Source of the DNA: Phycisphaerae bacterium
GTDB taxonomy: Bacteria; Planctomycetota; Phycisphaerae; UBA1845
Assembly: GCA_029260155.1 (NCBI GenBank)
Contig: JAJDDU010000569.1
Span: 1 to 7,489 of the forward strand
Length of the DNA stretch: 7,489 bases
Direction of reading: 5' to 3'
The notes below the pieces were generated by a model. It had not been told where the DNA came from and did not search any database. It saw only the letters and a list, made by a program, of their open reading frames with translations. A program made the translations under genes and the position numbers. This document shows, piece by piece, positions 1 through 6,168 of the stretch. Each line of letters starts with the position of its first letter. Within the stretch, counting starts at the first letter, position 1.

Positions 1-999
1 CCGGCCATGATGCTCTACCTGAACAACAACACCAACGTCGCCACCGCCCCCAACGAGAATTACGCGCGAGAGCTGTTGGAGTTGCATACCCTCGGCGTCG
101 ACAACGGATACGACCAAGCCACGATTCAGGAACTCGCCCGGGTGCTGACCGGCTGGTCCGTCTGTCTCAATGCCAATGGCTGTCAAGGCGGACTGTTCGA
201 ATATGGCGACTTCCGTTACATTCCCGGAAACCACGACACAGGCGACAAGACGCTCATCATCGAAGGCACGGAGTTTTTCATCCCCGGGCGCAGCGGCGCC
301 GGAGGCCAAGACGAGGGTGAAGAGGCACTCACCATCCTGACCGAACATCCCAACTGCGCGGACTTCATGGCCCGCAAGCTGTGCCGTTTCTTTCTCGGCG
401 GGCTCAACTTCGAGTACGACCCACCGGAAGACGTGGTTCAGTTGGTCAAATGGACCTACCTGAACACCGCTCCGATCGGCGACATCCGGCCGATGCTGGA
501 GATCATCCTGCACCACGACGTCCTTACCAATGTGGCCGCGCCGAAGTTCAGACGCCCGTTCGATCTGGTCACCTCCGGCGTCAGGGCAGTTGCGGGTGAG
601 ACGGTCCCCACGGGGAATGGCTTCCTCTCAAACATGCGATTTGAAATGACCGCCATGGGCATGCACCCCAATTTCTGGGGACCACCCAACGGGCCCGAGG
701 ACACCAAGACTTGGTCTGAGGGCAGCATGATCCCACGCTGGGCCTACGTGGAGAACCTAGCCACCAACAGCCTGAACGACATCGCCAACTTCGCGGTGAC
801 CGACCTGCTCGCACAGGTCGGCGCGACCGCGCCCGGAACGCAGGCCCAGGGCATGAATGACATCTTGACCGGAGGCCGCATGAGCGAAAAGGAAGTCGAG
901 GCCGTGCAGGAATTCATCGGCCTCGGAGCGGTTCTCGAATCAAGGCTCAAGGAGGCCTACGCCCTGGCGATGAGCCTGCCGACGTATCAGTTTATTTAG
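1..999 (+). CDS. DUF1800 family protein, C-terminal part (5' end outside window)
   Basis: The reading frame is open from base 1 (Pro-Ala before the first Met at 7), so the true start lies upstream and about 332 C-terminal residues are visible. DUF1800 hallmarks appear in order: a PAMMLYLNN segment at the edge, NENYARELLELHTLGV (about bases 52-99), an ALTGW-like RVLTGWS, GNHDTGDKTLI (about 229-261), a helix with ARKLCRFFLGG (about 370-402), FRRPFDLVTSGVRA (about 547-588) and a HPNFWGPPNG segment (about 664-693). It ends in LPTYQFI, resembling the usual end of the family. The biochemical function of DUF1800 is not established. Members are typically encoded beside DUF1501 proteins, as here: the DUF1501 gene starts 60 bases downstream on the same strand. 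Any signal peptide would be in the missing part. Family assignment is firm; role is unknown. Confidence 0.93.
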   Translation, partial: PAMMLYLNNNTNVATAPNENYARELLELHTLGVDNGYDQATIQELARVLTGWSVCLNANGCQGGLFEYGDFRYIPGNHDTGDKTLIIEGTEFFIPGRSGAGGQDEGEEALTILTEHPNCADFMARKLCRFFLGGLNFEYDPPEDVVQLVKWTYLNTAPIGDIRPMLEIILHHDVLTNVAAPKFRRPFDLVTSGVRAVAGETVPTGNGFLSNMRFEMTAMGMHPNFWGPPNGPEDTKTWSEGSMIPRWAYVENLATNSLNDIANFAVTDLLAQVGATAPGTQAQGMNDILTGGRMSEKEVEAVQEFIGLGAVLESRLKEAYALAMSLPTYQFI

Positions 1000-1022
1000 A
1001 GGCTGGGGCAAGATACCGGCCT
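1000..1022 (+). promoter_or_regulatory. Intercistronic hairpin immediately after the DUF1800 stop
   Basis: Bases 1000-1006 (AGGCTGG) can pair with 1016-1022 (CCGGCCT), giving a 7-pair stem with one G-U pair and a 9-base loop. It begins directly after the TAG at 997-999. No T-run follows, so it is not a canonical terminator. It may stabilise the upstream message or tune expression between the two genes. This is a short structure and chance is possible. Confidence 0.35.
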
Positions 1023-1038
1023 GTGTACTGGACCGAGA

Positions 1039-1054
1039 GATCCCCCGGAGGATC
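1039..1054 (+). promoter_or_regulatory. Ribosome binding site of the DUF1501 gene within a small inverted repeat
   Basis: GGAGG at 1047-1051 lies 8 bases before the ATG at 1060 and fixes that start. The site sits inside GATCC (1039-1043), a 6-base loop and GGATC (1050-1054). The last two G of the Shine-Dalgarno are therefore in a 5-pair stem and the rest is in the loop. If it forms, initiation may depend on ribosomes arriving from the upstream gene. The ribosome binding site is well supported; the regulatory reading is inference. Confidence 0.6.
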
Positions 1055-1059
1055 ATGAG

Positions 1060-2547
1060 ATGGACGAAAAACGCGATCCCGAGAACTCGGGTAGGCATGC
1101 CGAGCCGAGCGAATTCGAAACCGCCTGCGACGAGTACCGCGAAATGTCGCGGCGGGCATTTTTGAACAAGTCCACGTCGGCGGCGGCCGGGCTGGTCGCT
1201 GTGCCCGCGTGGCTGCCCGGAATCGCCCTGGCTGGCAACACGCCATGCACAGGCAAGCAACCGGACATCCTTGTGACCTGCTTTTGGCGCGGCGGGCCCG
1301 ACATGCTTGCGTACACGCCGCCGTACGAGGATCCTTGGCTGTACATGGCCCCCTACAATTCCGGGTCCGAGGTCTTCCCCAACGGTCTCCGCCCGAACAT
1401 CGGGCTCCTTCCGCCCGATCCCAAGGACAAAGATCCGCAGGCGTTGCGTTGTGCCGAGCTGGGCGCCGCGGGCGTCGATGCCTTCGGCATCAACAAGGCG
1501 TTTCTCGACACGGAATTCGGCGGCAGCGGCGGCTACAACACGATCCACGAACTGTTTCTGGCCAACGAGGTCGCGGTCATCGTCGCCGCCGGCTCCCCGG
1601 ACACGAACCGGTCACATTTTTCGGCTGAAGCGTTTATCGAATTCGGGACGCCCAATCAGCCGCGGGATGAAGTCACTGGCTGGCTCGCCCGCTATTTGTC
1701 GGTCGTCTGCGATACTCAGAGCCCACTGCGCGGCGCCGCCTTCAGCGCCAACAGGCTCATCCCCAAGATGCTGACCTTCGCCGACAAGACGCTCGCCTTC
1801 CAGGCGCTCGATGAGGTCGTGCTTCCGGGCAACGCCTTGACGTCAAAAGCGCGCGCCGCGATCCTACAGGCCCGCTACAGTGCCCAGACTGAAGAGCCCC
1901 TCAAAGGCAGCGTTCTCAACGCCTTTGAGATCATCGCCCTCCTCGAAAACGTCCAGGTCAAGCCCGATCCGCTTGCCAAGTATACGACGTCTGATTTCGG
2001 CCGGCGGCTGATGAATGCCGCCGCGCTGATCCGCGGGGGCGTCGATGTCCAGGTCGTCTACGCCGACCGCACCGGCTGGGACAACCACGCCCAGCTCCAA
2101 CCGTTCAAGGACGGCAACTACTACGATCGACTCAAGGACATCAGTCAGAACCTAGCCGCCTTCCGCATCGACCTGCGCGATTACTGGGACAGGATCACGC
2201 TGGTCTGCCAGGGTGAGTTCGGCCGCCAGATCAACGAAAATGCCGACCTCGGAACCGATCACGGCAACGGCGGCGTCATGATGGTCATGGGTGGAAACGT
2301 CAACGGCGGCGTGTACAGCAAGAAGACGCTCGGCGGCGTTGACGGCTGGCCTGGGCTTGACCCGGCGCTGACCATAGATGCCGACGCTGTCCGCACCACC
2401 ATCGACTATCGGGCGATCTACCGCGAGATTCTGCAAAAGAGGATGGGCCTTTCCCAGTCGGTGATCGACGGTCAGATTTTCAATACACTGGAGGAGCAAC
2501 CGCAACCAGTCCTCGGCGAACTCGGCGTCGTGAACGCCGGGGCGTAG
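1060..2547 (+). CDS. DUF1501 family protein with Tat signal
   Basis: This 495-residue protein is a full-length DUF1501 member. An N-terminal stretch of 28 polar residues precedes a twin-arginine signal: SRRAFLNKS at 30-38, an Ala/Gly/Val-rich core, and a likely cleavage after IALA (residue 58). Family features follow: ILVTCFWRGGPDML near 70, SPDTNRSHF at 179-187 (the usual GSPxxxRSHF block), GEFGRQINEN at 385-394 and GTDHGNGG at 398-405. The TDHG block resembles metal-binding Asp-His motifs of the alkaline-phosphatase-like superfamily, to which I believe DUF1501 is assigned; catalytic activity is not demonstrated. The ATG at 1060 is chosen because GGAGG lies 8 bases upstream. An in-frame ATG at 1144 would start right at the Tat motif but has no clear ribosome binding site. 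It probably forms an exported functional pair with the preceding DUF1800 protein. Confidence 0.94.
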   Translation: MDEKRDPENSGRHAEPSEFETACDEYREMSRRAFLNKSTSAAAGLVAVPAWLPGIALAGNTPCTGKQPDILVTCFWRGGPDMLAYTPPYEDPWLYMAPYNSGSEVFPNGLRPNIGLLPPDPKDKDPQALRCAELGAAGVDAFGINKAFLDTEFGGSGGYNTIHELFLANEVAVIVAAGSPDTNRSHFSAEAFIEFGTPNQPRDEVTGWLARYLSVVCDTQSPLRGAAFSANRLIPKMLTFADKTLAFQALDEVVLPGNALTSKARAAILQARYSAQTEEPLKGSVLNAFEIIALLENVQVKPDPLAKYTTSDFGRRLMNAAALIRGGVDVQVVYADRTGWDNHAQLQPFKDGNYYDRLKDISQNLAAFRIDLRDYWDRITLVCQGEFGRQINENADLGTDHGNGGVMMVMGGNVNGGVYSKKTLGGVDGWPGLDPALTIDADAVRTTIDYRAIYREILQKRMGLSQSVIDGQIFNTLEEQPQPVLGELGVVNAGA

Positions 2548-2563
2548 CCATGCTAGGAATGTC

Positions 2564-2581
2564 GCCGGCGGAATCGCCGGC
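2564..2581 (+). promoter_or_regulatory. Perfect hairpin between the DUF1501 gene and the next gene
   Basis: GCCGGCG (2564-2570) and CGCCGGC (2575-2581) form a perfect 7-pair GC stem with a GAAT loop. No T-run follows, and the G-rich ribosome binding site of the next gene (about 2586-2594, GGGGGAAG) begins five bases later. It could be an mRNA processing or stability element, a partial attenuator, or a translational modulator. Its position between closely spaced genes argues against complete termination. Confidence 0.5.
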
Positions 2582-2600
2582 ACGCGGGGGGAAGTAGATC

Positions 2601-4856
2601 ATGAACCACACAGACATCGCATTCCGCCGTATTGCACTCTGCGTACTTCTGGGATGCGCCGCCGCAGGGCCCGCCCCGGCGAACACGCCCGACACTCTCG
2701 TCCCGCAGGTTCGCGGTGAAGACGGCACGCTTTTGACGCCGAACCACTCCGGCCTCACGCGAACGACGCGTTTCGCAGACACCGATGGCGCCGGCGCCGA
2801 TATCGCCATCGTCGCGTCTGCCGCAGGGGACGTCACCGACGGGCCGTTCACCGATCCGCAGGACAAATTGATCGCCAGCGGACTCTTTCAGAGTGTCACC
2901 GTGATTCACGCCGGGCTCGAGACGCCGACCCTGCTCGATTTGTTGGCCTTTGATGCCGTCCTCGTATGGAGCAACTTTGACTTTCTCGATTCCGTAGCCC
3001 TCGGTGACAACCTCGCGGACTACGTCGATGCAGGGCACGGCGTCGTTGTCGCCGTCTATGCTGGCACCAGCGACATCGCAAGTCGCTCCCTCGCCGGCCG
3101 CTGGGAGACTGGCGGTTACTCGGTTATTCAGACACAGCAAGGCCATGAGACCGGTCCGGCCGCGCTCGGCACCATCTTTCAACCGATGCACGCCCTGGCT
3201 TCCGGCGTCACGACATTCACCGGCGGGACGCTGAGCGCCAGGCCGACAACCACCCAATTAAGCGCCGCCGCCACGCTGGTTGCAGACTGGAACGACGGCA
3301 AACCGCTCATCACATTCCGCGACGATCTCGCCGGACCTCGCGTCGACTTGGGCATATACCCGCCCTCCGACGACGTCGCCTTCTTCTATTGGGACGCCGC
3401 CACCGACGGCGCACGCATCCTGTCGAACGCAATGACCTTCGCCGCCCAGCAGGATGTCGTCGACGTGGCGATGCAGGTCGTTACACTCAACGTGCCCAGC
3501 GGCGTCGACACGACAAACGACCCCCTGACGCTTCCCGGCCAATTGTCGGGCTGCCCGTCGACGTTTGTGGCCGAGCTATGGGTCTCAGACCTCGGTGTCC
3601 TTAACACCGGAATCACCGGCTTCTATGTCGACGTACTCTTCGACAACACCATCGTGCAAGCCGATGCCTTCGTGCACGGTTCTCTCTACCCGTCCCTGCA
3701 GGAAGGCGCCATCAACAATCCCGACGGTCGCGTCGTCAACTTCGGCGGGACCAACTTCACCGAGCCGCTCGGCATCGAGCCGGATTGGGTCAGGCTCGGG
3801 TACATCCAGATGAGCGTCGTCGCGGAAGCAGATTCGCGGATCGCCGCCGTCCTTGGCCTCGGTGGTCTCGGTGTCTTCGGTCGACCTCCGCCACCGGGTT
3901 CCGAAATCAGCTTCCTGCCTGCCGGCTTTGTCTGTGACACTTCCTGCGTCACCGCCGCTGACTGCGCCGACCTAGATGCCAACGGCATCACCGATGACGT
4001 GTGCACTTGGTGGGAGTGCAACGCGGGCGCGTGCAGCGGCGTGGCCAAGACGCACCCGTCCGACATGGGCAGCGCACTTGGTGGCTGCGCTTTGGACAAC
4101 TTCTGCAGCTTGGCCGACGCGCTGCACGCCCTGACCTGCTTTGCCGGCGACAACAGCTGCGACACCATCAACATCGACGCCGGCGGACCTCTCGGCGAAT
4201 GCGCGCCGGACGGCTTCTGCAATCTCGCGGACGCATTGCACGCCCTTACGTGCTTCGCCGGAAAAAACGCGTGTTCGTGCGGGCCGTCCCCCAAACATTC
4301 GAACACGCCCCACATCGTGGGCACAACCGCACTGACCGTACTGGCGGACCGTTCAGCCGTTGAGCCCGGAGGGGAGATTGACGTGCGCGTGTTCTTGGGT
4401 GCCATCAGCCGTGAGCCGTCAGCCATCGGCGAATCCGTTGGGCGGGGTTCACCCGCTGTTCCACTGCAGGCCTACCAGATTCACGTCGAAGCAAGCGGCG
4501 GTCGCAGCGGTTCGCTCGATCTCGTGGGCATCACCATTGAAGACCGCCCCAACTTCATCTTCTCCGGCGCAGGCGAGGAACGATTCGACGCGTACAACAT
4601 CGACACCGGTCAGATGCTCGCCGGACTGTTCGGCCGTAGCGTCACGCCCCCCCGAAATGGCTACATGGCCACATTCACCTACCGCGCGTCAACGGACGCC
4701 GCCGGCACATTCGTTGTCGATATCATGCACGACGACGCCAACTGGGATCAGACCTTCCTCGTCGGCGCCGAACTTACGGACAAGATCGAACTCCGCGCCA
4801 CGACGCCCGCCGCCATCGCAATCGCGCCGCGGCCCGGCGGGCGCGGAACCGAGTAG
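2601..4856 (+). CDS. Large secreted multidomain protein: Rossmann-like, cohesin-like and Cys-rich dockerin-like modules
   Basis: This 751-residue protein starts with an export signal: RR at 9-10, hydrophobic core 11-22 and a possible signal peptidase I cut after APA (27). VLLGC (15-19) is an imperfect alternative lipobox. Residues about 67-283 look like a Rossmann/ThuA-like or glutamine-amidotransferase-like fold (ADIAIVAS start; FDAVLVW at 117-123; a PPSDDVAFFYWDAATDGARI block at 254-273 that closes such domains). Residues about 292-440 and 574-740 are beta-rich and cohesin-like. Between them, 445-487 hold spaced cysteines (CDTSC, C455, C468, C473, C478), then two dockerin-like repeats at 493-520 and 531-558. 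There is no obvious C-terminal sorting signal or membrane segment; it ends PGGRGTE. A G-rich ribosome binding site lies about 7 bases before the ATG, and the gene follows the DUF1501 gene by 53 bases. I infer a surface or extracellular role. Fold calls are by eye; function is unknown. Confidence 0.85.
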   Translation: MNHTDIAFRRIALCVLLGCAAAGPAPANTPDTLVPQVRGEDGTLLTPNHSGLTRTTRFADTDGAGADIAIVASAAGDVTDGPFTDPQDKLIASGLFQSVTVIHAGLETPTLLDLLAFDAVLVWSNFDFLDSVALGDNLADYVDAGHGVVVAVYAGTSDIASRSLAGRWETGGYSVIQTQQGHETGPAALGTIFQPMHALASGVTTFTGGTLSARPTTTQLSAAATLVADWNDGKPLITFRDDLAGPRVDLGIYPPSDDVAFFYWDAATDGARILSNAMTFAAQQDVVDVAMQVVTLNVPSGVDTTNDPLTLPGQLSGCPSTFVAELWVSDLGVLNTGITGFYVDVLFDNTIVQADAFVHGSLYPSLQEGAINNPDGRVVNFGGTNFTEPLGIEPDWVRLGYIQMSVVAEADSRIAAVLGLGGLGVFGRPPPPGSEISFLPAGFVCDTSCVTAADCADLDANGITDDVCTWWECNAGACSGVAKTHPSDMGSALGGCALDNFCSLADALHALTCFAGDNSCDTINIDAGGPLGECAPDGFCNLADALHALTCFAGKNACSCGPSPKHSNTPHIVGTTALTVLADRSAVEPGGEIDVRVFLGAISREPSAIGESVGRGSPAVPLQAYQIHVEASGGRSGSLDLVGITIEDRPNFIFSGAGEERFDAYNIDTGQMLAGLFGRSVTPPRNGYMATFTYRASTDAAGTFVVDIMHDDANWDQTFLVGAELTDKIELRATTPAAIAIAPRPGGRGTE
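4077..4274 (+). repeat. Tandem pair of Cys-containing dockerin-like repeats (protein-level repeat)
   Basis: Residues 493-520 and 531-558 of the large secreted protein are the same unit at an exact 38-residue (114-base) period. Shared skeleton: LG-x-CA-x-D-x-FC-x-LADALHALTCFAG-x-N-x-C. Twenty-two of 28 positions are identical. The four cysteines match (496/534, 502/540, 513/551, 520/558), as do Asp499/537 and Asp506/544. Twelve of the 22 identical residues use different codons, so this is an old duplication kept at protein level. The shape resembles one dockerin half: a loop with D-x-F-C-x-L-x-D followed by an amphipathic helix, with cysteines where calcium ligands would be expected. Confidence 0.8.
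4401..4428 (+). repeat. Degenerate heptanucleotide tandem repeat, four units, inside a coding region
   Basis: Four consecutive heptamers GCCATCA, GCCGTGA, GCCGTCA and GCCATCG fit the consensus GCCRTSR; a fifth stretch (GCGAATC, 4429-4435) may be decayed. They encode the AISREPSAIG portion (from residue 601), between two predicted beta strands of the last domain of the large secreted protein. Translations such as SREPSA and SRQPSA are typical of heptamer tandem repeats in bacterial genomes. The reading frame is preserved across the array. Confidence 0.65.
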
Positions 4857-4891
4857 TCAAACGTCGAATAGGGTGGCAGGAGGGCCCTTTG

Positions 4892-4911
4892 ACCTGACCA
4901 GGCGGTCGGGT
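4892..4911. terminator. Possible bidirectional hairpin between convergent genes
   Basis: ACCTGACC (4892-4899) can pair with GGTCGGGT (4904-4911), giving an 8-pair stem with one G-U pair and an AGGC loop. It lies in the 100-base gap between the convergent ends at 4856 and 4957, where termination for both strands is expected. There is no U-tract on either side, so it is a weak candidate. Nothing else stands out in the gap. Confidence 0.3.
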
Positions 4912-4956
4912 ACGCCGGGCATCTCGTTCTGCTGCGATGATGTCAACGAAGAACGG

Positions 4957-5910
4957 TCAAGGCGTGGGGCCGGTGAATGCAGCCTGAAACAGGGCGAAGT
5001 CCACTAGATCGACATCGCCATCCTGGTCCGCATCGAATACCGGAGAACTCTCACAGACTGTAAGCAGATACGGCTCACTGGTTACGGATTCACCCTTATC
5101 GTCAGTGATGACGATCCGATACGTCGTTGATGATCTCGGGGTAACGAGGATCGCGGGATCTGAACCGATCGACGACCAGATGTCCTTGCCAACCTGCTCT
5201 TGCCAATCGAAGATGAATGGCGGAATACCGCCCACAAACGCGGCAATGAGTTCTACCCCGTTCGATGCACATGTTGTATCACAGCCGCCCTCGGTCTCGA
5301 TTGCGACGGCCAATGGCCCGAATCCCGCCGCGGGCGAGAAGTTGTCAAATGCGAGGCCGATAGAATTCCCCCCACCACCTGTGTATCGGATTCGTATCCG
5401 TTGTATTGTCGGCTTTGCGAGGTCAAACACCCACGGCGACCCCGTCCCGTTTCCGATGGCTCCCAGAACGATCGAATTGATGAGAACATCCTTCGCATCG
5501 TAGGCCTCTACCGTCCATTCTTCAGCGAAGTCGATGTCAATGATGATGCCCGAGGCTTGCCGAACAGGGGTTGAGTAGTCGATGACCAATGGCGGTGGGG
5601 CAGGGCCGAGGTTGCCATCATCGGTGAGAAACGTCTGACCTGCATTGATGTCGGGTCGCGGCGTATCATGACCACCAAAGCCCTGAAATGCAGTCAGTGG
5701 CGAACCCACATTGGCGATAACCGGCGATGTCCCATCCTCCAGCGAGAAAGTGATGCCAAACGCCGCTTCGTACTGGTTTGAAATGGTCTGTCCGTCCGAC
5801 GGTATCGTGCCATCAGGAAACGTCTCGAAGTCGATGACCTGGCCACTGGACAGACCGTGGGCGCATCCGACAATCAAGAGCATATAGGCAGGATTCCTAA
5901 CGATATTCAT
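4957..5910 (-). CDS. Exported protein with PKD/Ig-like domain and C-terminal half-dockerin calcium loop
   Basis: This 317-residue protein has an N-terminal export signal: R5, a hydrophobic core about 8-15, and either a type I cut after SSG (23) or a lipobox IVGC with Cys16. Residues about 25-195 form a beta-rich domain that begins VIDFETFPDG and ends AFDNF, the pattern of secreted jelly-roll-like proteins in Planctomycetota and PEP-CTERM bacteria. Residues about 199-286 look like a PKD/SprB-type repeat (VGGIPPFIFDW at 226-236; STTYRIVITDDKG at 261-273), with cysteines at 210, 214 and 286. The C-terminus, 291-317, carries one dockerin-type loop with ligands Asp293, 295, 297, 301 and 304, then FALFQAAFTGP. 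A canonical dockerin has two loops; here there is one. An AAGGGG ribosome binding site lies 6 bases before the ATG. A structural or adhesive envelope role is inferred; I recognise no enzyme motif. Confidence 0.85.
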   Translation of the reverse strand: MNIVRNPAYMLLIVGCAHGLSSGQVIDFETFPDGTIPSDGQTISNQYEAAFGITFSLEDGTSPVIANVGSPLTAFQGFGGHDTPRPDINAGQTFLTDDGNLGPAPPPLVIDYSTPVRQASGIIIDIDFAEEWTVEAYDAKDVLINSIVLGAIGNGTGSPWVFDLAKPTIQRIRIRYTGGGGNSIGLAFDNFSPAAGFGPLAVAIETEGGCDTTCASNGVELIAAFVGGIPPFIFDWQEQVGKDIWSSIGSDPAILVTPRSSTTYRIVITDDKGESVTSEPYLLTVCESSPVFDADQDGDVDLVDFALFQAAFTGPTP

Positions 5911-5916
5911 GTCTAA

Positions 5917-6040
5917 CCCCTTCGGCGATTATTCCGTCGTCAAATGCAAGCCATACATTTTGCGCACTCAACGCAGGACCTGCCACGGAATTGCAACTCA
6001 GTTTACCCCGGTCTTCGGGTTGTTATCGTATCCGAAGGGG
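5917..6040 (-). promoter_or_regulatory. Possible Shine-Dalgarno-sequestering leader with alternative pairings
   Basis: On the minus strand, CCCCTTCGG (6040-6032) is a perfect 9-base complement of CCGAAGGGG (5925-5917), which contains the AAGGGG ribosome binding site of the half-dockerin gene. The first element can instead pair locally with CCGAAG (6018-6013) followed by GGGG (6009-6006), leaving the ribosome binding site free. Two mutually exclusive pairings of one strand are the usual layout of an attenuator or riboswitch-like leader. I recognise no known riboswitch class. A transcript start upstream of 6040 is assumed. Confidence 0.35.
5973..5983. promoter_or_regulatory. 11-base palindrome, possible operator
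   Basis: GCAGGACCTGC has 5-base arms that are perfect inverted repeats around a single central base. It lies about 63 bases upstream of the half-dockerin gene start, between two similar TGAGT...GCAA sequences on the minus strand. The size and symmetry suit a dimeric regulator. The binding protein is unknown, although the neighbouring LuxR-type gene is an obvious candidate. Confidence 0.3.
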
Positions 6041-6082
6041 CGGCTGGACTCAAGCGAGACGAGTTTTTTCGCCGCGATACGT

Positions 6083-6121
6083 GACTGCGTCGGTAGTGTA
6101 TTCGCGTGTGCCGACGGAGTC
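6083..6121 (-). terminator. Strong hairpin downstream of the PAS-LuxR gene, no U-tract
   Basis: Plus-strand GACTGCGTCGG (6083-6093) and CCGACGGAGTC (6111-6121) pair over 10 of 11 positions with one mismatch and a 17-base loop. On the minus strand it begins 47 bases after the LuxR stop codon at 6169. The sequence after it on that strand has no T-run, so it is not a classical intrinsic terminator. It could be a U-less terminator, a 3'-end stabiliser, or part of the next gene's leader. Confidence 0.45.
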
Positions 6122-6168
6122 TATCGATGCCCGGCGTTTGGAAAGAGTGGAATGCAGCGTCTGTAAAC

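Larger units (their letters stand above)
5911..6168 (-). other. 258-base intergenic leader region, structured, no gene seen
   Basis: This is the gap between the end of the PAS-LuxR gene and the start of the half-dockerin gene, both on the minus strand. I find no convincing coding region: the 85-codon plus-strand frame at 5909-6166 lacks a ribosome binding site and family features. I cannot place a good -35/-10 pair. It contains several inverted repeats listed separately, a TTTTTT run at 6064-6069 (plus strand), and two related minus-strand sequences, TGAGTTGCAA (6000-5991) and TGAGTGCGCAA (about 5969-5959), flanking a palindrome. A regulatory leader or operator region is plausible. Confidence 0.5.

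Noticed and set aside
940..1548. 202-codon minus-strand frame opposite the DUF1800/DUF1501 junction
   Set aside because: It lies antisense to two well-supported genes, has no family features, and is explained by high-GC codon bias.
3686..4426. 246-codon minus-strand frame opposite the Cys-rich region
   Set aside because: It is antisense to the large secreted protein. Its internal repetition merely mirrors the tandem repeat on the plus strand.
4360..5007. Long plus-strand frame (215 codons) overlapping the end of the large secreted protein
   Set aside because: It is a Ser/Arg/Pro-rich shadow of the real frame. Its PSAVSRQPSA stretch is only the heptamer repeat read in another phase.
6041..6069. 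Possible plus-strand intrinsic terminator ending in TTTTTT
   Set aside because: The preceding stem has only 3-4 pairs (ACTC/GAGT), and no plus-strand gene precedes it to terminate.
5909..6166. 85-codon plus-strand open frame overlapping the start of the half-dockerin gene
   Set aside because: It has no ribosome binding site, no recognisable domain and an irregular Cys/Arg-rich composition, and it runs through the structured leader of the minus-strand gene.
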